The position numbers were made by a program, and so were the translations under genes. DNA of 64,000 nt from Ulva prolifera (taxonomy: Eukaryota; Chlorophyta; Ulvophyceae; Ulvales; Ulvaceae). Below are positions 12,130 through 24,900 of the stretch, piece by piece (the first letter of the stretch is position 1; the number at the start of each line of letters is the position of its first letter). A model generated the notes under the pieces. It did no database searches and had not been told where the DNA came from. It saw nothing but the letters and a program-made list of their open reading frames with translations. Where the stretch lies: the NCBI GenBank assembly GCA_023078555.1, contig CM041199.1, positions 2,111,101 through 2,175,100 on the forward strand. Reading direction: 5' to 3'.

Positions 12130-13068
12130 ATGCGATGCACAAAGTCTGACTTGGTCCGTGACGAACGTCCATACGCCCAGGTGAATACCGCTCTGCTGAA
12201 TACGGCAGGCTTCACTACCTACGATACACGAGCCCACACAAATACTGAGCACAAAGGCTTGAGCTCAGACTCAGGTCGATCACCCCTTGGTGTTGGAGCT
12301 CAAGATGGCGGAGGAACTGGCAGAACAAGTTCGTTCAGCCTTCATTCCATGTGCCATCCGTGCAGAAGATACAGTAGACAGCCAATTAATACCTGACGAC
12401 ATGCGAATTGCAGAGTTGAGTGCAGCATGGGTGACTTGACATGGACTCGTTGGCTGTGCGCGACACTCAAGCACCTCAGAAGCGCACGTTTTGTGTTGTA
12501 TAATCACATCAATCCGCGGCATTGGTGAAAGCCGTATTGATCCATTCGACTAGGATCTTAACTCGCACTTGCTGTGTTGTGGAGCTTGAGATGGCACAGC
12601 TTCACTGCCTCGCCGTCACCCTGACACCCATACGAAGCCTTGATCCCAGTCAAATGTCAAGAGATATGCTGCATCTTTCACAACTAGTTCAGCATTCCTG
12701 CAGCGCCCTTTGATCAAGTCCGGAGGTGAGGCAGCTTCACCGCAGCGTGTTGCGGCCCGACTCTAGAGGAGACATCCAAACCTGTTTTAATCTGGTAAAG
12801 ATAAGCTAATTTGTGCGGAATCTGTTGACTGGCCGCAGGGACACATGCACAGCCTTTGGGAAAGCACCCGACGTCCGGGCCCGAATATGCGTGGCTATTG
12901 TCCGTAACTTGCAGCTGATCAGAAAGCCCGACATACATGTGGTTTGTAAGCATCTTGCGGGCGTTGCGTGCAGCACCCATTACACCTTTCTTGTGTGCTG
13001 AAATCATGCATGACTACGTTGCGCGCAACAGCGCTGAATTCCCGGTTCAGGAGAGACCTACAAGCTGA
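12130..13068 (+). CDS. Unrecognised 138-residue protein, five small exons
   Basis: Exons 12130-12180, 12275-12430, 12704-12725, 12853-12945 and 12974-13068 join with matching phases (0, 0, 1, 1) and end at a TGA. The 22-base third exon is the weakest call. The product begins MRCTKSDLVRDERPYAQ, then HPLVLELKMAEELAEQVRSA, then LIPDDMRIAELSAAW, then KAPDVRARICVAIVRNLQ and SPITPFLCAEIMHDYVAR. It looks like a soluble helical protein with no membrane segment and no motif I can name. Its start lies 122 bases from the start of the prohead protease gene on the other strand, so the two may share a promoter. The consistent phases and protein-like composition support a real gene; the function is unknown. 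Confidence 0.55.
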
Positions 13069-16000
13069 TGCAACTGCGCACTACTCAGGAGATATGCTGA
13101 ATGATAGAACAACAGCCACTCAAACGTCTTTGCTACCGTGCATTGGCATATCAAGTCATACCTGCAGGGGATGTGGGAGTGTGTCGCGTACAGGGCATGC
13201 GCCTAACCAAGCTTGAAGCTGTTAAATCAGTAGCTTTGCTGATTGCAAACGCATACCGTTGAGCCATAGAACAGCATTTACAAGCGCGTGGTGTTGCACG
13301 GTGTACGTGTACAGAAGGTATGTAATATTCACCAGTGCTCAAGTGAGCACAGGACCTGACAGGACGACGTGATGTGGCATCGCACGTAAGCTGCAGACAT
13401 ATGCTCTGCGTGTACAGCGAAAACCCATGATTGGTGATGCAATGATATCAACGAGGTGGGGTCGTTGGTCGTGGCCGATTGCAACTTGCATGTTCGCGTG
13501 AGCCCAAGGTTGCCTACAGGCCTTGCGGTGGTCGTCGTTGTCCACAGCCCATACTGGGAAACTGAGCACTCCAGTCCGGCGATTCGCAGAAATCTTGGCT
13601 ACAGAAGTATGCTGTCCAACGATCTGGAACCAGATCCGTCAATCTGCCTGACGTTCCCATGCATGCCAACGGCCTGCCGTGAGCAAACAGCAAACTGCAA
13701 TGTGTCTGCACATGTACGGCAGCACGACGATACTGTCGAGCGCCATGCTCAGGCAGATTTCTCCATTTTCCAAGACCTTCCTGCAACGGCTCAGGTGAAC
13801 CGTGTGCATCCCGAGATCTCCTCACATGGCCACCGTGCCACCAGGAGACAGGCGTCGTGCCTCCGGAAGCTGTTTGCCGAATGTCGGAACTCGCCGCTCA
13901 AGCGGCCTGTATCAGGCGTCAACATCAGTATCCATAGTGCGACTATGTAGACATGGCGGTGTTTGGCAGCACGAGTACGACAACCGTCGGTTGCTGGTAG
14001 TGGGGCTGCTCTTCGACTCGTGCGACCTTCACTGAGCTGAGTCTATGTGACACCTACGCGCGAGCTGTACTTGACAGCAGCATCATGCATGTGCGTGACT
14101 GTTGTATACCGAAAAACGTGAATAATTCTCGTATTGTACACATGGATTATACAATGTTTATGCATGACCCAGCACCCACATCCTCTGGCACAGACAGGGT
14201 CAGAGAAGCAGCAAAATCATACAGCTATGCATGCCAGTGTCTGGACTGTGCAATCAAGATGAATGGACACGCACTTCCCCATTGTGAATGCTGTGTTGCA
14301 TACTCGGGATGGGGCAACTCGCTTTCAGTTTGAACACAATGTTCAATTTTCTTCTGCCTGCCTGTCAATTAGACCGTTGGTCCCCCGGTCATGTCCCCAA
14401 AGTCCACACGCCCTGATGATCATGGTCCTGATGATTCTGGCGCCCTGTGAATGCCCTGCTAATGCCAATGCCATGTGCGTAGAACCACATTCACAGCATT
14501 CTGCTTGCTTCTTTCGCGGTGCTGCCCGCCTTGCTGCCTTTGTCCTTGTAACACAGCATTCTGCAGACACCCGAATCCAACACAGGCCCCGTGTGCACCT
14601 GCAGCCATGTCCCGTACCATCACATGCAGCCTCTGCGACCGATCTTGTGATCTCACGCTGCTTGCTGGTTTCGGCGTGCTGCCCGCATTGCCGCCTCGAT
14701 GCAACACAGTCCCTACACCCAGCACCCCATCAAAGCGGCGATCTCCTCAGCCCCAGGCCTGGCCGAACGAAACCATAGACCGCCGCACAGCTGACCACAT
14801 GAGTCACACCCGGCTCGCACACGCCACGCGCCCTCCGGCCCCGGCAGCACTGTCCGACTGATGCAAGCAGCCACATCACACCAACACTCCGCGTTCTGAA
14901 CAGTGGTCATCGAGAGCACACAATGAGATGCACATCAATCCGCAGTTTGAACACTGCGCTACGACGAATACAACAGACACCGCTGTGTGATTCCAGATGT
15001 GATGCGCTTCACAATGGCGCAGTCTGTGCATATCACATGCAGCATCTGCGAGCGCAGCGCTCTGGCGGCCTTGCCCACAATATGAGGGCTCGCCTCGCGC
15101 CCGCACAGCCCTCGCAGCGACGCCGAAGCAGGACCTCGAACACCGACGGTACCATGATCGTTGTTGTTTTGAGGGTTGTGGCTTTGCGTCCGGGCCCCAC
15201 ACACGGGAAGGGGTTCCTTCAGTCTGTGTACACCAGGCAGGATGCTCGTGATTGAGACGATGCAGAGTCCTCTTGTGGGTTGCTTCAATTGCTGTGGGAC
15301 GCAAGAGGCCCTTGAGATTGCGCAGCTAGCGTGCGTGAGGAGGTGCCGCGGATGTGTAGTTGAAAGTATGACAGCTCAGACAAGATGGGCAGCCGCTGCT
15401 GTGGCCTGGACTGCAACAGCGGCTGCGCAGTGGCTCGTCTTAGGGCCCAAGTGATGCTCTGCAGCCGATGAATCACTCAGCACCACGTGACAGGCAACAC
15501 ATTGCCATTGTGCGGGAACACTGTAGACTGCACTGATTTCTCGTGCCACTGCTGCACACGGCATCTGTTCTAGCACTTGGTTCGGGGAGGTACAGCTGAG
15601 GCCATGCACTGCTGCTGCCGCTGCATGTCAGCAAGAGCAGCAGCCCACACTTGCTGAGCTGATTCCCGCATATCTCAGAGATACACAGTGGCTGCGTGAG
15701 GTCTGCCCCTTTCGTGATCCCACACACATATCTGTAAGAGATATGAGCAGGTGCCGTGGCCACGCGCGTCCCATGCTGCGGACCGGGTGCTTGGTTGCGG
15801 TGCAGGAAGAATTGGACATCCAACATGTCTCCAGACTGTCCAGTGTGACCGCGGAGTGGCTCATCTGCAACCGCGCGCGCTGGCTGCAACAATCCGCAAC
15901 GAAAATTCTCCTGTGGAATGTTACGTTCTGGTGATTCGGAGTGGCGTCGCAGGCGAATCGCGAGGTCATGGGTCACGCGTGGAGATGCGCAATGGGTCTG

Positions 16001-16450
16001 CCGCGGCCCGGCATGGTGACCCTTTCGTGACGGATCAGGTTGCAACATCTTTCGGAATTAACGCTTCGCCTGCGCAATATTACATGATTGATCGCTGATG
16101 ACAACGGCCTACGGCACTGCGAAGCGAACGCAGGTGCCAGCAGACATCACCCGGCAGCGTCATTTTGCAGCCCATGGACTAATGCTTGCTCGCACCGACC
16201 GAACTGCCGACACCTGCCACAAGCCTGCTGCTCATCAACTTGCAACATACTCCAGGTGGAGATGCTTTGAAACCTCAAAATACACTCAGATCCCGTTTCA
16301 TTTACTGGGTCAATGATTTTTCGCAACTACAGTTTCCAGCTGCATTGCAACAGCAGCCAAAACATCACACGCTCCCCATATGAAGCCACCATTGCAGGAA
16401 TAGCGCCATCACCCTGAGCCTAACTGACGCCATACCGTCCTGAATAGCCC
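13069..16450. other. Intergenic stretch with no supported gene
   Basis: Several frames stay open for 100-190 codons, the best being + strand near 13459-13950 (about 160 codons) and - strand 16048-15473, but none shows a family motif, a convincing start or splice sites. Short Cys-containing fragments reading ITCSLCDRS (near 14618) and ITCSICERS (near 15031) recur on the + strand and may be remnants of a duplicated coding piece. Part of it is the dispersed repeat listed separately at 14501-14709. Confidence 0.4.
14501..14709 (+). repeat. Two degenerate copies of a dispersed repeat (family D)
   Basis: 14501-14556 and 14658-14709 share the core CTGCTTGCT..TTCGCGGTGC followed by TGCCGCCT/TGCTGCCT and end near AACACAG. 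A third copy lies at 51616-51680 in the same orientation. No coding function is evident. Confidence 0.55.
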
Positions 16451-19400
16451 CTACCTGAATGCGTACCCATTGTTGTGACTGTGCGCGTTCAGCCGGGCCT
16501 GCCCATCTCCCGGAGCTGCTTGACCCGGCGCCGCCCCGGCTGGCGGCATCCCTCCAGCCCCGCCATACACCCCCGGCGGCGGCGGTGGTGGCGGCGGCTG
16601 ACCCGCAGCGTTCCACCCGCCTGCCCAGGCCAGCGGAGGCGCCAGCGCCATCCCCGGAGGGGCCGCAGGCCCCGGACCCGGGTCCGCCGGCTGCAGGCGC
16701 GCCCGCTTGTGCAGAGGCTGGTGCCCGGGAGCCGGGATGCTCACCGGCGGAGTGCGGTATCCCTCCCCGGACGGCCCCGCTTCCGGCACGGCACCGCCGC
16801 GCGGCTGCGGCGGAGGGCCCTCCTCGTCAGATGACGAGATGATCTCAATCGCGTTACCCCCACCGACAGCTCGCCCGGAAGCGGCCACGACCTCGGGGGA
16901 TGGCTTCTGCTGCGGTGGCGCGTCCGGCACCACTGCAGCTGCAGACTCCGGCGCGTTGTCTGTCGGCGGCGGCGGCAGCTGCAGTGCTGCGGGAGGAGCC
17001 TGGCGGATGTCCTGCCACGGCTCCTGCTCGGACACCCGCCAGCGGCCGTCTCTTCCGAGGATGACGTCAGTGACGCCCGGGCGGCCCCGCAGTGCATGTA
17101 GCACCGCGTTCACATAAACGTCAGGCATAACCTCTGTCACCAAGACGCTCTGAAGCCTGCATGCCCGGCCTGGTGTGACGAAAAGCCCTCTTCTCACAAT
17201 ACATGCGGCAACTGTGCCAACTGTGGCATCGGCGGGAGCGCTACATCGGTTGCAAACACAGCAGGGGCTTAGCGGCGCCATATTGATGCACGGGGCGATC
17301 TGCTATGTACAGAACAGGCAGCTGGCACGCATGCTCCGCAACCTGCCAGCACAGCAAGACCGCCCATGCACAGCGAAACCGCCCAAGCGCAGCAAGACCA
17401 AGGTGGCCACGGTGCAGTCAAGATGCGCACAGCCAGCGTGACTGTGCTCACGGAATTCAGGGTCACATTCTACCACATCAAACACACGCCAGAGCCATGT
17501 AGCGTTGAACAATAACGAGCTGACAATGATCACGGGTGATTTTCGTGCAGAGCACGATGCCTGGGTGGTGGGCGCACGTTATCGGGCACTGCCACTTCCG
17601 GGAGCGCTTGGCGGTCTCCAGGAAGTAATCCAGGTCGAACGCCCGCGGGCTCTTTGCGCCGACGATGCGCGCGGCGCGGCGGATGCGCGAGTTTGACATC
17701 GGGTCCCGCAGCGACAGCGGGAGCGTCTCCGCGTGCAAGATGTCATCGTCCTCGTCGGCGACCGAGCCGCCCCCGACGGCCGCGACCATGCGTGCCGTGG
17801 CCGCTGCCGCGGTCTCCGCGGGAGCCATCATCGAGATGACCTCCTGCAGCATGCGGAACCGTGTGTGTGTGGGGCCTCGGGACGGCGGGATGTTGATATC
17901 GCAGGTGATGCCACGGTGTTTGCGTATTCCTCGTCCACACATGGAGGTTGGTGTGAGCTGTTCACACATGGAGGTGAGGTCTGTCTCGCTGTTTCCATGT
18001 GCATCTCTGCTCTGCTGCTGTACTGCATCGGACACAGTTCAACCATTATGGTCCCTTGGACCGCCACAGCAGGCCGCACAGCGGTTCTGTCCACGGACAA
18101 CACAGCAATGCAAGACCATTTGATGAGTAGTACGGAAGGAACGACAGGAAGGTATATATTGTCAGTAGCATCCCTGCTACAGCACCACCGACAGTCCTGA
18201 ATTCCGCCCACGCTCATACATCTGAATGCAGCTCGCCCTTCAACTGCATCATTCCAGTGTAGATGATTTTGATGATGCGCTTGGGCACAAAAACAAAAGT
18301 AAATGCATCTCGGTGGCGGGGCATGCTGCCAGCTATTGCTTCTGCAATAGACCCCCAGTCACCAGAGCTTCCCAGTCAATGTGCTGCCCGCGTGGTACTT
18401 TGAGCGTGTGGACATGAATCATGCACGAACAGGAGTTCATGATCGCCGCCAGCTCAATCAATGCCGGGCGTGGGCCATTGCAAAGGCAGGGCCATGCCTG
18501 TGGAAAGCGATGTTGGTTCGCTCATGTGTCAAAATCACAGATCCAAGATGCTGTGCATCAGAACGGTGCCTCGGAGGGCAACACTGTCAGATGGTCCGCA
18601 GCCAGATTGAGCTGCCTGATGTGAGGTCGCCACAACTAAGACATAGACATAGATGTGAAGGATGCAGTCACACAAGCTTTGAAAAGTCATGCTCTCAAAG
18701 CAGATGCATGTCGGGCATGGTTGTGCAATCACACATGAATCGTACCAGCAACGGACGCGGCTCTGCAATGCGCAGACCAAACAGGAACTGTGCGGGTTCT
18801 CCATTGCCATAGAAACCGATCTTGAGGATGCCTGTTGAAGTCACGTGCGGCATGACGTTCACGGGAGAATCCCGCCCGTTTATGCCGATTTTCGATGCTC
18901 TGGTGGTCAGGCGCACGGGCGAGTTGATGCCGAGATGGAGTTCACTCCTAGCCGGCCAGTGAAATCTGTGCTGTGGGGCTGCTCGCTGCAGTGGTGGATG
19001 CGGCTCACCATTAGCCAGAGGCCGCGGTGGCGGCCCGTCCTGAGTGGATATGCAAAGAGCCTGGAGCTGCAGAGATCCTGATGATCTCATGTGCAGCAGG
19101 CTCTTGGGGAACTGAATAGTCCTGTCTATGCCCACCCTTGAATCGCGAGATGGGATGCTGGACTGCATAGGAACGAAGGAAGTGAGAGGCACTGGAGGCA
19201 TTCAAGGCTGTTTGAGGGCATTGCTACTGATCAACAGTCCACTGCCGAATGGTATGCCAGGTGTACTTAGTATACGATAAGAAATGGATGTCATATCTCG
19301 TGGCATCGCAGGATTGTCCTGTGAGCCAGGCAAGGAACGTCTGATTCTCATGCCGGTCGGGGAACGCACTCGATGGTTGGGCAAGAAGGTAAACGGAAGC

Positions 19401-20401
19401 AACCACGCATCTTGCAAACCAGCTGCCGAGCTGTCCCGCCAGAAGGGATCAGCGTACATCACCCTACACTTGTCACACATGTACTTTTCACGATCTTTGG
19501 AAGTTATTTGGCCGATTGTGTACCCCATGTGTGCGGCATGCTGTAGCTTAGGTCTGCCAGCTTTCTTGCAGGTCTGGCACATTATCAGCTCTCTTGGCTG
19601 ACTGTGAGCCTGACCTCCGCATGGGCAGACTATGCTTGCATTGCTGGCTGCAGTTGGGCCAGCCCGTGTTCCATCCTGGTGCAGTCTCTGTGGCACATTG
19701 CGATTCTGTGCGAAGGTAGATGACCCAGCAGCGCCCGAGTTGCCCGTGTTCCTTGCTGGAACAAATGCTGGTGGCCCTTGTGGATAGTAGTCGGCGTTGG
19801 TGGCTGGTGCAGCAGCTGCGTTGTGCCTGGGCATACGTCCGTTTGCAGGTGCAGGTGGTGGAGAGTCCGGAAGCGGGAAACCAGTATACTGTTCATAAAC
19901 GTCCCGGATGATAATTCCTGCATCATCAGATAGCCTTGATTGGCACATGCTGCAAATCCGAACGGCCTCATCCGATGTTGCTGAGCACTAAATATGAAAC
20001 GAGGGCCCAGGGTATCTGAACGATCCAGCAGCCCCACTATACTACTAATCGATCCTTTGCGATGTAGACCTGTCAGGCGACGTGGCTAGACCGCGTGCGC
20101 AGACAGACACAAGCAAGTTCTATGCTGTTTCGTCCCGCTTGTCGTCCCGAGCGCGATTGTGTCAAACGAATAACATACAAGAACAAACGTTACATCAACA
20201 GACAGTCATTCGGTACGCACTGGCTTCAGCGCGTCTGGTCACGGATCGCGGACTAGCGTCAGAATTGTCCTTCAGGTATCCTTCGATCTTTTTAATCAAC
20301 TGCACCTTCAGCCCTTGGGTAGAAATTCCAAGGCGTCGCAAAATGGCATGTAGCTCTTTCACTCGAAGCTTTTGAAGATATACCTGCAGCTGGCTGCCCA
20401 T
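16451..20401 (-). CDS. SIZ1: SIZ1-type E3 SUMO ligase with SAP, PHD, PINIT and a degenerate SP-RING
   Basis: Five exons in phase: 20401-20221, 19917-19370, 19162-18746, 17843-17578 and 17156-16451 (705 residues). The SAP domain (residues 1-48, LRVKELHAILRRLGIS) should bind DNA. The PHD finger in exon 2 keeps CPC, CQTC, HAAH and CDKC, followed by ADPFW as in plant SIZ1. PINIT lies in exon 3 (FHWPARSELHLGIN, IGINGRD, FLFGLRI). The SP-RING in exon 4 aligns without gaps to plant SIZ1, but expected zinc ligands are replaced: Ala445, Ser447 and Thr471; only Cys468 remains. Exon 5 has the post-RING block VTDVILGRDGRWRV, a likely SUMO-interaction motif (AIEIISSSDEEG), a small basic stretch and a poly-Pro tail. 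SIZ proteins transfer SUMO from the E2 to nuclear substrates; whether this one can is doubtful. An upstream ATG at 20521 is possible. Confidence 0.87.
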
Positions 20402-21949
20402 GGGCACGCTGGGAGGGCACGGCAAAACTAGAAAACACGAGGTTATTGCTTCAACTTCTGTGACGGCTGTGCCTTTGTATGGCTGCCGCGCCTGGGGCAC
20501 GGCATGCAACAAGCTGAGCAATTGTTAGGGCATGACCGTGCGCGCACTCGTCGCAACGACAGCCTGGAAAGATGTACAACGGGTTGATAAAGTATGATCA
20601 TACATCAAAATGCTCGTGATATACCACAGAACACATCAATCGGCACTGGAAGCATCATGCCTGTGTACTCTGGTCCATAGCACAGCCGTTGCATGTGAGG
20701 CCGGTGCTGGCGACTACGGTGATACTCGATGACCAGCGACTTTCAGCGCAACCTGAACAACTGCAGCTCAGAGCAGAGCTGTACCAAAGGAGGGCAAGCC
20801 TGCGTCAGATCGCGTGTTTCCGATGTTCGAGGAGAGTCTCAACGCAGCAAGAGCATGGCCACATATTGTCTCACAATGACCGATGCTGCAAGAGACTCAT
20901 GTGGGCCACAAAGGAGGCAACGTACTGGCGCTGGCGTCGACGAAACCTCCACTCAGAATCCTCGTGAAGGTTTTGAGACGGTCGAGTTGGAAAGAGAGTT
21001 TTGGTAGCAAACGTATCGCGGCCGCAGCACGTCACCTCATGAAGACCAACACATGTACCACAATATGTCACAATTCGCATACTCTTTGTTTATTAGCAAT
21101 CTGTTCCTAGCGTGCTGCCTGTTGTTGCCGAAGTGTGTCGTCTGAGTGCCAAAAGTTCGCTGATGAAACTGGAACTCCACGAGATGATCTCATAAAGATC
21201 TATGTGTAAATTGGCTCGGGATACATAGACTGCAGGCTTGGGGCAGGCCGCTGCAGCCGAAATGTCATCAAGCCTGACTGGATCGGCGCCGCTGGGCGCA
21301 AGAACGTATCCCGGTTCACAACAGTGCGTCACTCCGCTGTATGACTATGTGACTCTGATCTGTGTCGTTCAACTTCTTCATAGAGCATACGCTTGAAGCC
21401 AGCTGCGACGGCATGCCTACGCAGCCAGTGTCCACGGTATCCGAATGCTGTCTTGGGAATACATCACAGCTTCGTGGAATCTTATGCACGCATATCACAT
21501 TGCTGACCTTGACCAATGCGTGTCTTGCGTATGCCGCTCTGCACGAGATTGAACACCCGAGCCTCTCGAGGAAGCGCCACGGGCGGAGCTGGTGTTTTTG
21601 CGTATAGCAAGACCAAAACTGCGTTACGTTCCCCGTGATTCGTGTGTATCTTTCGAGCTTACGACTTGCATGTCGTGCGCAGGTGCAGTAGAGTGCGGTG
21701 CACGTGCTTGCCTTTAACCGGCGCCCCCGTTCCGTGCTGCTGGTTCTGCCATCACATTCGCATATCAGCATCATAACGCATGATGCGATACAGCAAATGC
21801 TCGCGCTTCCCTACCGCATTGCCTTTACCATTGAAACGCAGCCTGAAACTGGATCTACGTTTCTGTCATCTGCCGACTTTATGCCGCACTAAAAAACAAC
21901 CTGTCGCGCAAGGCAGCAACCTCTGACTCAAAATTAGGTTGTCATGCAG
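20402..21949. other. Intergenic stretch upstream of SIZ1 and the PPR gene
   Basis: No gene is supported. Open frames at 20729-21007 (+) and 21774-21316 (-) lack recognisable motifs. The missing first exon of the PPR gene, expected to encode an organelle transit peptide, probably lies here: basic, Ser/Leu-rich open frames at 21698-21892 are candidates, but I find no convincing donor. Confidence 0.4.
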
Positions 21950-24900
21950 TAGATCCAAGCAGGGCGCGCGCACCCGTGCAGTGGCACGCCGGGCTCGGGC
22001 GCAGTCCAGGGATTCAAGCAACCCGCCTCCCACCTCATCATCCGACGAGCCAACGCTGCTGCACGTTCGACGGCACGCGGACGGCACAATTGAATACACT
22101 TTCGATCCACCACCGGAAGGGCAGCCATCGAGCCGGTCTTTCCGTCGGGGACAAGATGGGAGCTCGGCTGATCAAAGCCTGCAACATTTGCCTAGCCCCC
22201 AGTTGTCAGAAGCAGCTGCAGCGGCTGCCTCTGACCCCCAACACGGCGGCTCTGAGGAGCAAGATATTGCCTCTGGTGCGAATGGCGCCAGTCCACCGGT
22301 CACAGCCAGGTCGCAGGATGCTGATGGGTCAGCCACGGCAACAGGCGCACCAGGGCCCACGCATGCCCAGAAGTTCAACCACAGCCAAGGCGCTAACGAC
22401 GACGGGCCTCTGGCGGGCATCCCACCTCCGCGGATGACTTACGGCCTGCTCCCGCCAGAGGACGTTGAAGCTGCAATGACGCCCCGCTCAAGCCCCCAGA
22501 CACCTCCTGCCGCCACTTCGCACGCGACGCCCGCGGCTGTTCCGGCCGCAGCCAGCAGCGAGCGCACCCCCTCGCAGCCGCGACACGCCCATGCACAGGC
22601 CTCGGACTTGCGGAAGCGCTTCCAGAAGGCCATCAACGGCGCGATGCTGCAGCAGGCGGTGGAGCTGGTCGCGACGTCCGGCCACAGCGCGTGCGTTCCC
22701 ATGCTGCAGCCACCTTCAGGCGTTCGCCACGCAACGTCACACCTGCCTGGACTCCTCATGCTCTACACCTTCAGCTCGTGTCTTGGTCGGCATGATTTAT
22801 GGTGCTCTGCCATGCATGCACGTGAGCGCTCGCGAATGGTCCATCGAAGTGTGTCCATCTCGCTGCCATAAGCAGCTGCGCTGTTGCTGCGGTGGGTCTG
22901 GTTGGCGCCTGCTTGTAACCACGGAGCAGCTCCTAGCCCGACCCTGTCGCCCTGGCACGGAGGATGCATGGTACATGCATACTGTGCATGCATGAACCAC
23001 CGTAGCAGGTGCTGACATGGCGGCCGTCGCTGGCCTGTCCGCCGAGCGGCCCCGCCCCCTCCCCCTTGTCCCATGTAGGCACACATGCAGGTGCAGACCG
23101 CGCCCTCACCCGCTGCATGCGTCTCCTTGTACTCGATGTATCAGCTTGTATTTTGTCATCCTGCGCATGCTGCCATGCTGTAGTGCATCTGGCATGCTCT
23201 GCGATGCCGGAGGGGCAGACGAGGTACTAGGGGCACCACGCCAGGCGCCCGCGCCGCGGTGCCAAGGCGGCTGCGTGCTCGACAGTCATCTGCGGTCCTC
23301 TGTGGGGTGGTATTGACTGCATCGGGCTGTGCACGCGTGGGCCGCGGCCGCCCGTACTGCCATGGCCGCACATCGCACGTGAAACAGCTCATGTGCCGGC
23401 GGCTCCCTCACACTCCGCGCACGCGCGCTGTGCACGCTCCGGCCCGCGGCGCCGGTGTACCGGCACCGAGCACCCCTGTGGCCGTGCAGGAGCTCGCGGG
23501 ACCGGCACCTGCTGTGCGGCCGCGCGTTTTTCGACGCCGCGCGGGCCGCGGGGGACGCCGGCGTGATCATCGACTACCTGCGCGCCCTGCCCCGCGGCGC
23601 GGCGCGGTCGTCGACGTACCAGCACGCGATCTCTGCGGCGCGCGGCCTGCGCGACCAGCGCGCCGCGTTTGCGGTGCTCGACGTCATGGAGGAGCGCGGC
23701 GCGGCGCCGGACTCGCACCACTGGAGCAACGCGCTCGCGGTCTGCAAGGCGACGGGCGACGTCGACGCGGCGTTCCAGCGCTTCGGCCAGATGACGGCGG
23801 GGGGCGTGCCGGTGGACACGCACGTCCTGACGGCGCTCGTCGCGGCGTGCGCGGCCCACATCCGGAAGCTGCGCGATGAGCGCCGGCGCGCCCGCGCCGA
23901 CAGCCTCGCGGGCCGCCTCGAGGTACCCTCCCCCCTGTCCTCCGGGATGTTGGCCTGCGCTGGAGCATTGCAGCGTTGCTGCGTTGACAGTGCCTTGCAG
24001 CAGAGCAACACTGGGTTACATGAGCTTCGTCGGTTGTATTCCGAGCACCAAGGCACACTATCAGGCACCTTTCCACGCAATCCACGGCGTCAAGTGCATG
24101 GCATCTACGAACACGTGTCTTCGGGCATGCCGCCCGAAGTTCCCTCTCCCTCCCCCCCGTCTGCCTTTGCAGCAGCGCATCTGCAGCGCGTCTCTGCTGC
24201 TGCAACAAGGCCGTGCGGCTTCCCCAAGGGGCCCCTCTTCTCCGTGTCTTTGCGGGCTGAGCGGTGACCCTGCGACGGCCGGGTGCAGGGGGCGCGGAGG
24301 CAGCAGCTGGTGATGGCGGACCGCGCCTTTGGCCTCGTCACCCTGCTCGAGCGGCAGGGGCAGCGGCCCGACACGGCGATGTGGAACGCGCTCGTCGAGT
24401 GCGCCGGCTTCTCCGGCCAGCTCACGCGCGCCTTTGGCGTGCTGCAGGACATGACGTCCGGCGGCTGCCGCCCGACCGCACGCACCTTCGTCGCCCTCCT
24501 CTCGGCCTGCAACGGAGTGCGCTCCCCCCCGCATTGTGACATCAATGAAGGTAGTCGCCATAGGCTCCGGGCCAGTGGGAAGGGGGTTGGCATGTGGTAA
24601 CCCGCCCCCGCTCCTCCCGCGCGCCTCGTGGAGATGCTGCTCTGCTGTGTCGCCCTGTTGTCGTGTATGCATGCTGACGTAGACGTGTCCAGAGGGACAC
24701 TGACACCTTTGACGTGTCGCTGTGTATCTATAGTAGATGGCGGCGGTGCGGAATGCACCGTGCATGCAGCAGCAGACGCGCAGGGCGGTGGTCTGAACCT
24801 CGCGTTGTCACACTGCCGTGCCTGCCGTGCCCTTCATGTTGATGCATGGCGCGCCGAGTGCGCGGTGGCGCTCCCCGCTGAGTCGTGCGGCGGCGGTGCA

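Noticed and set aside
12280..12522. Open frame on the - strand, considered as a gene
   Set aside because: It is antisense to exon 2 of the 138-residue + strand gene, whose exons join in phase.
14475..14861. Cys-rich + strand open frame considered as a zinc-finger gene
   Set aside because: Cys spacing is irregular, and part of the sequence belongs to dispersed repeat family D.
23259..24539. Arg/Pro-rich open frames overlapping the PPR exons in other frames
   Set aside because: The PPR frame carries repeat motifs and correct phases; the others are GC-driven shadows.
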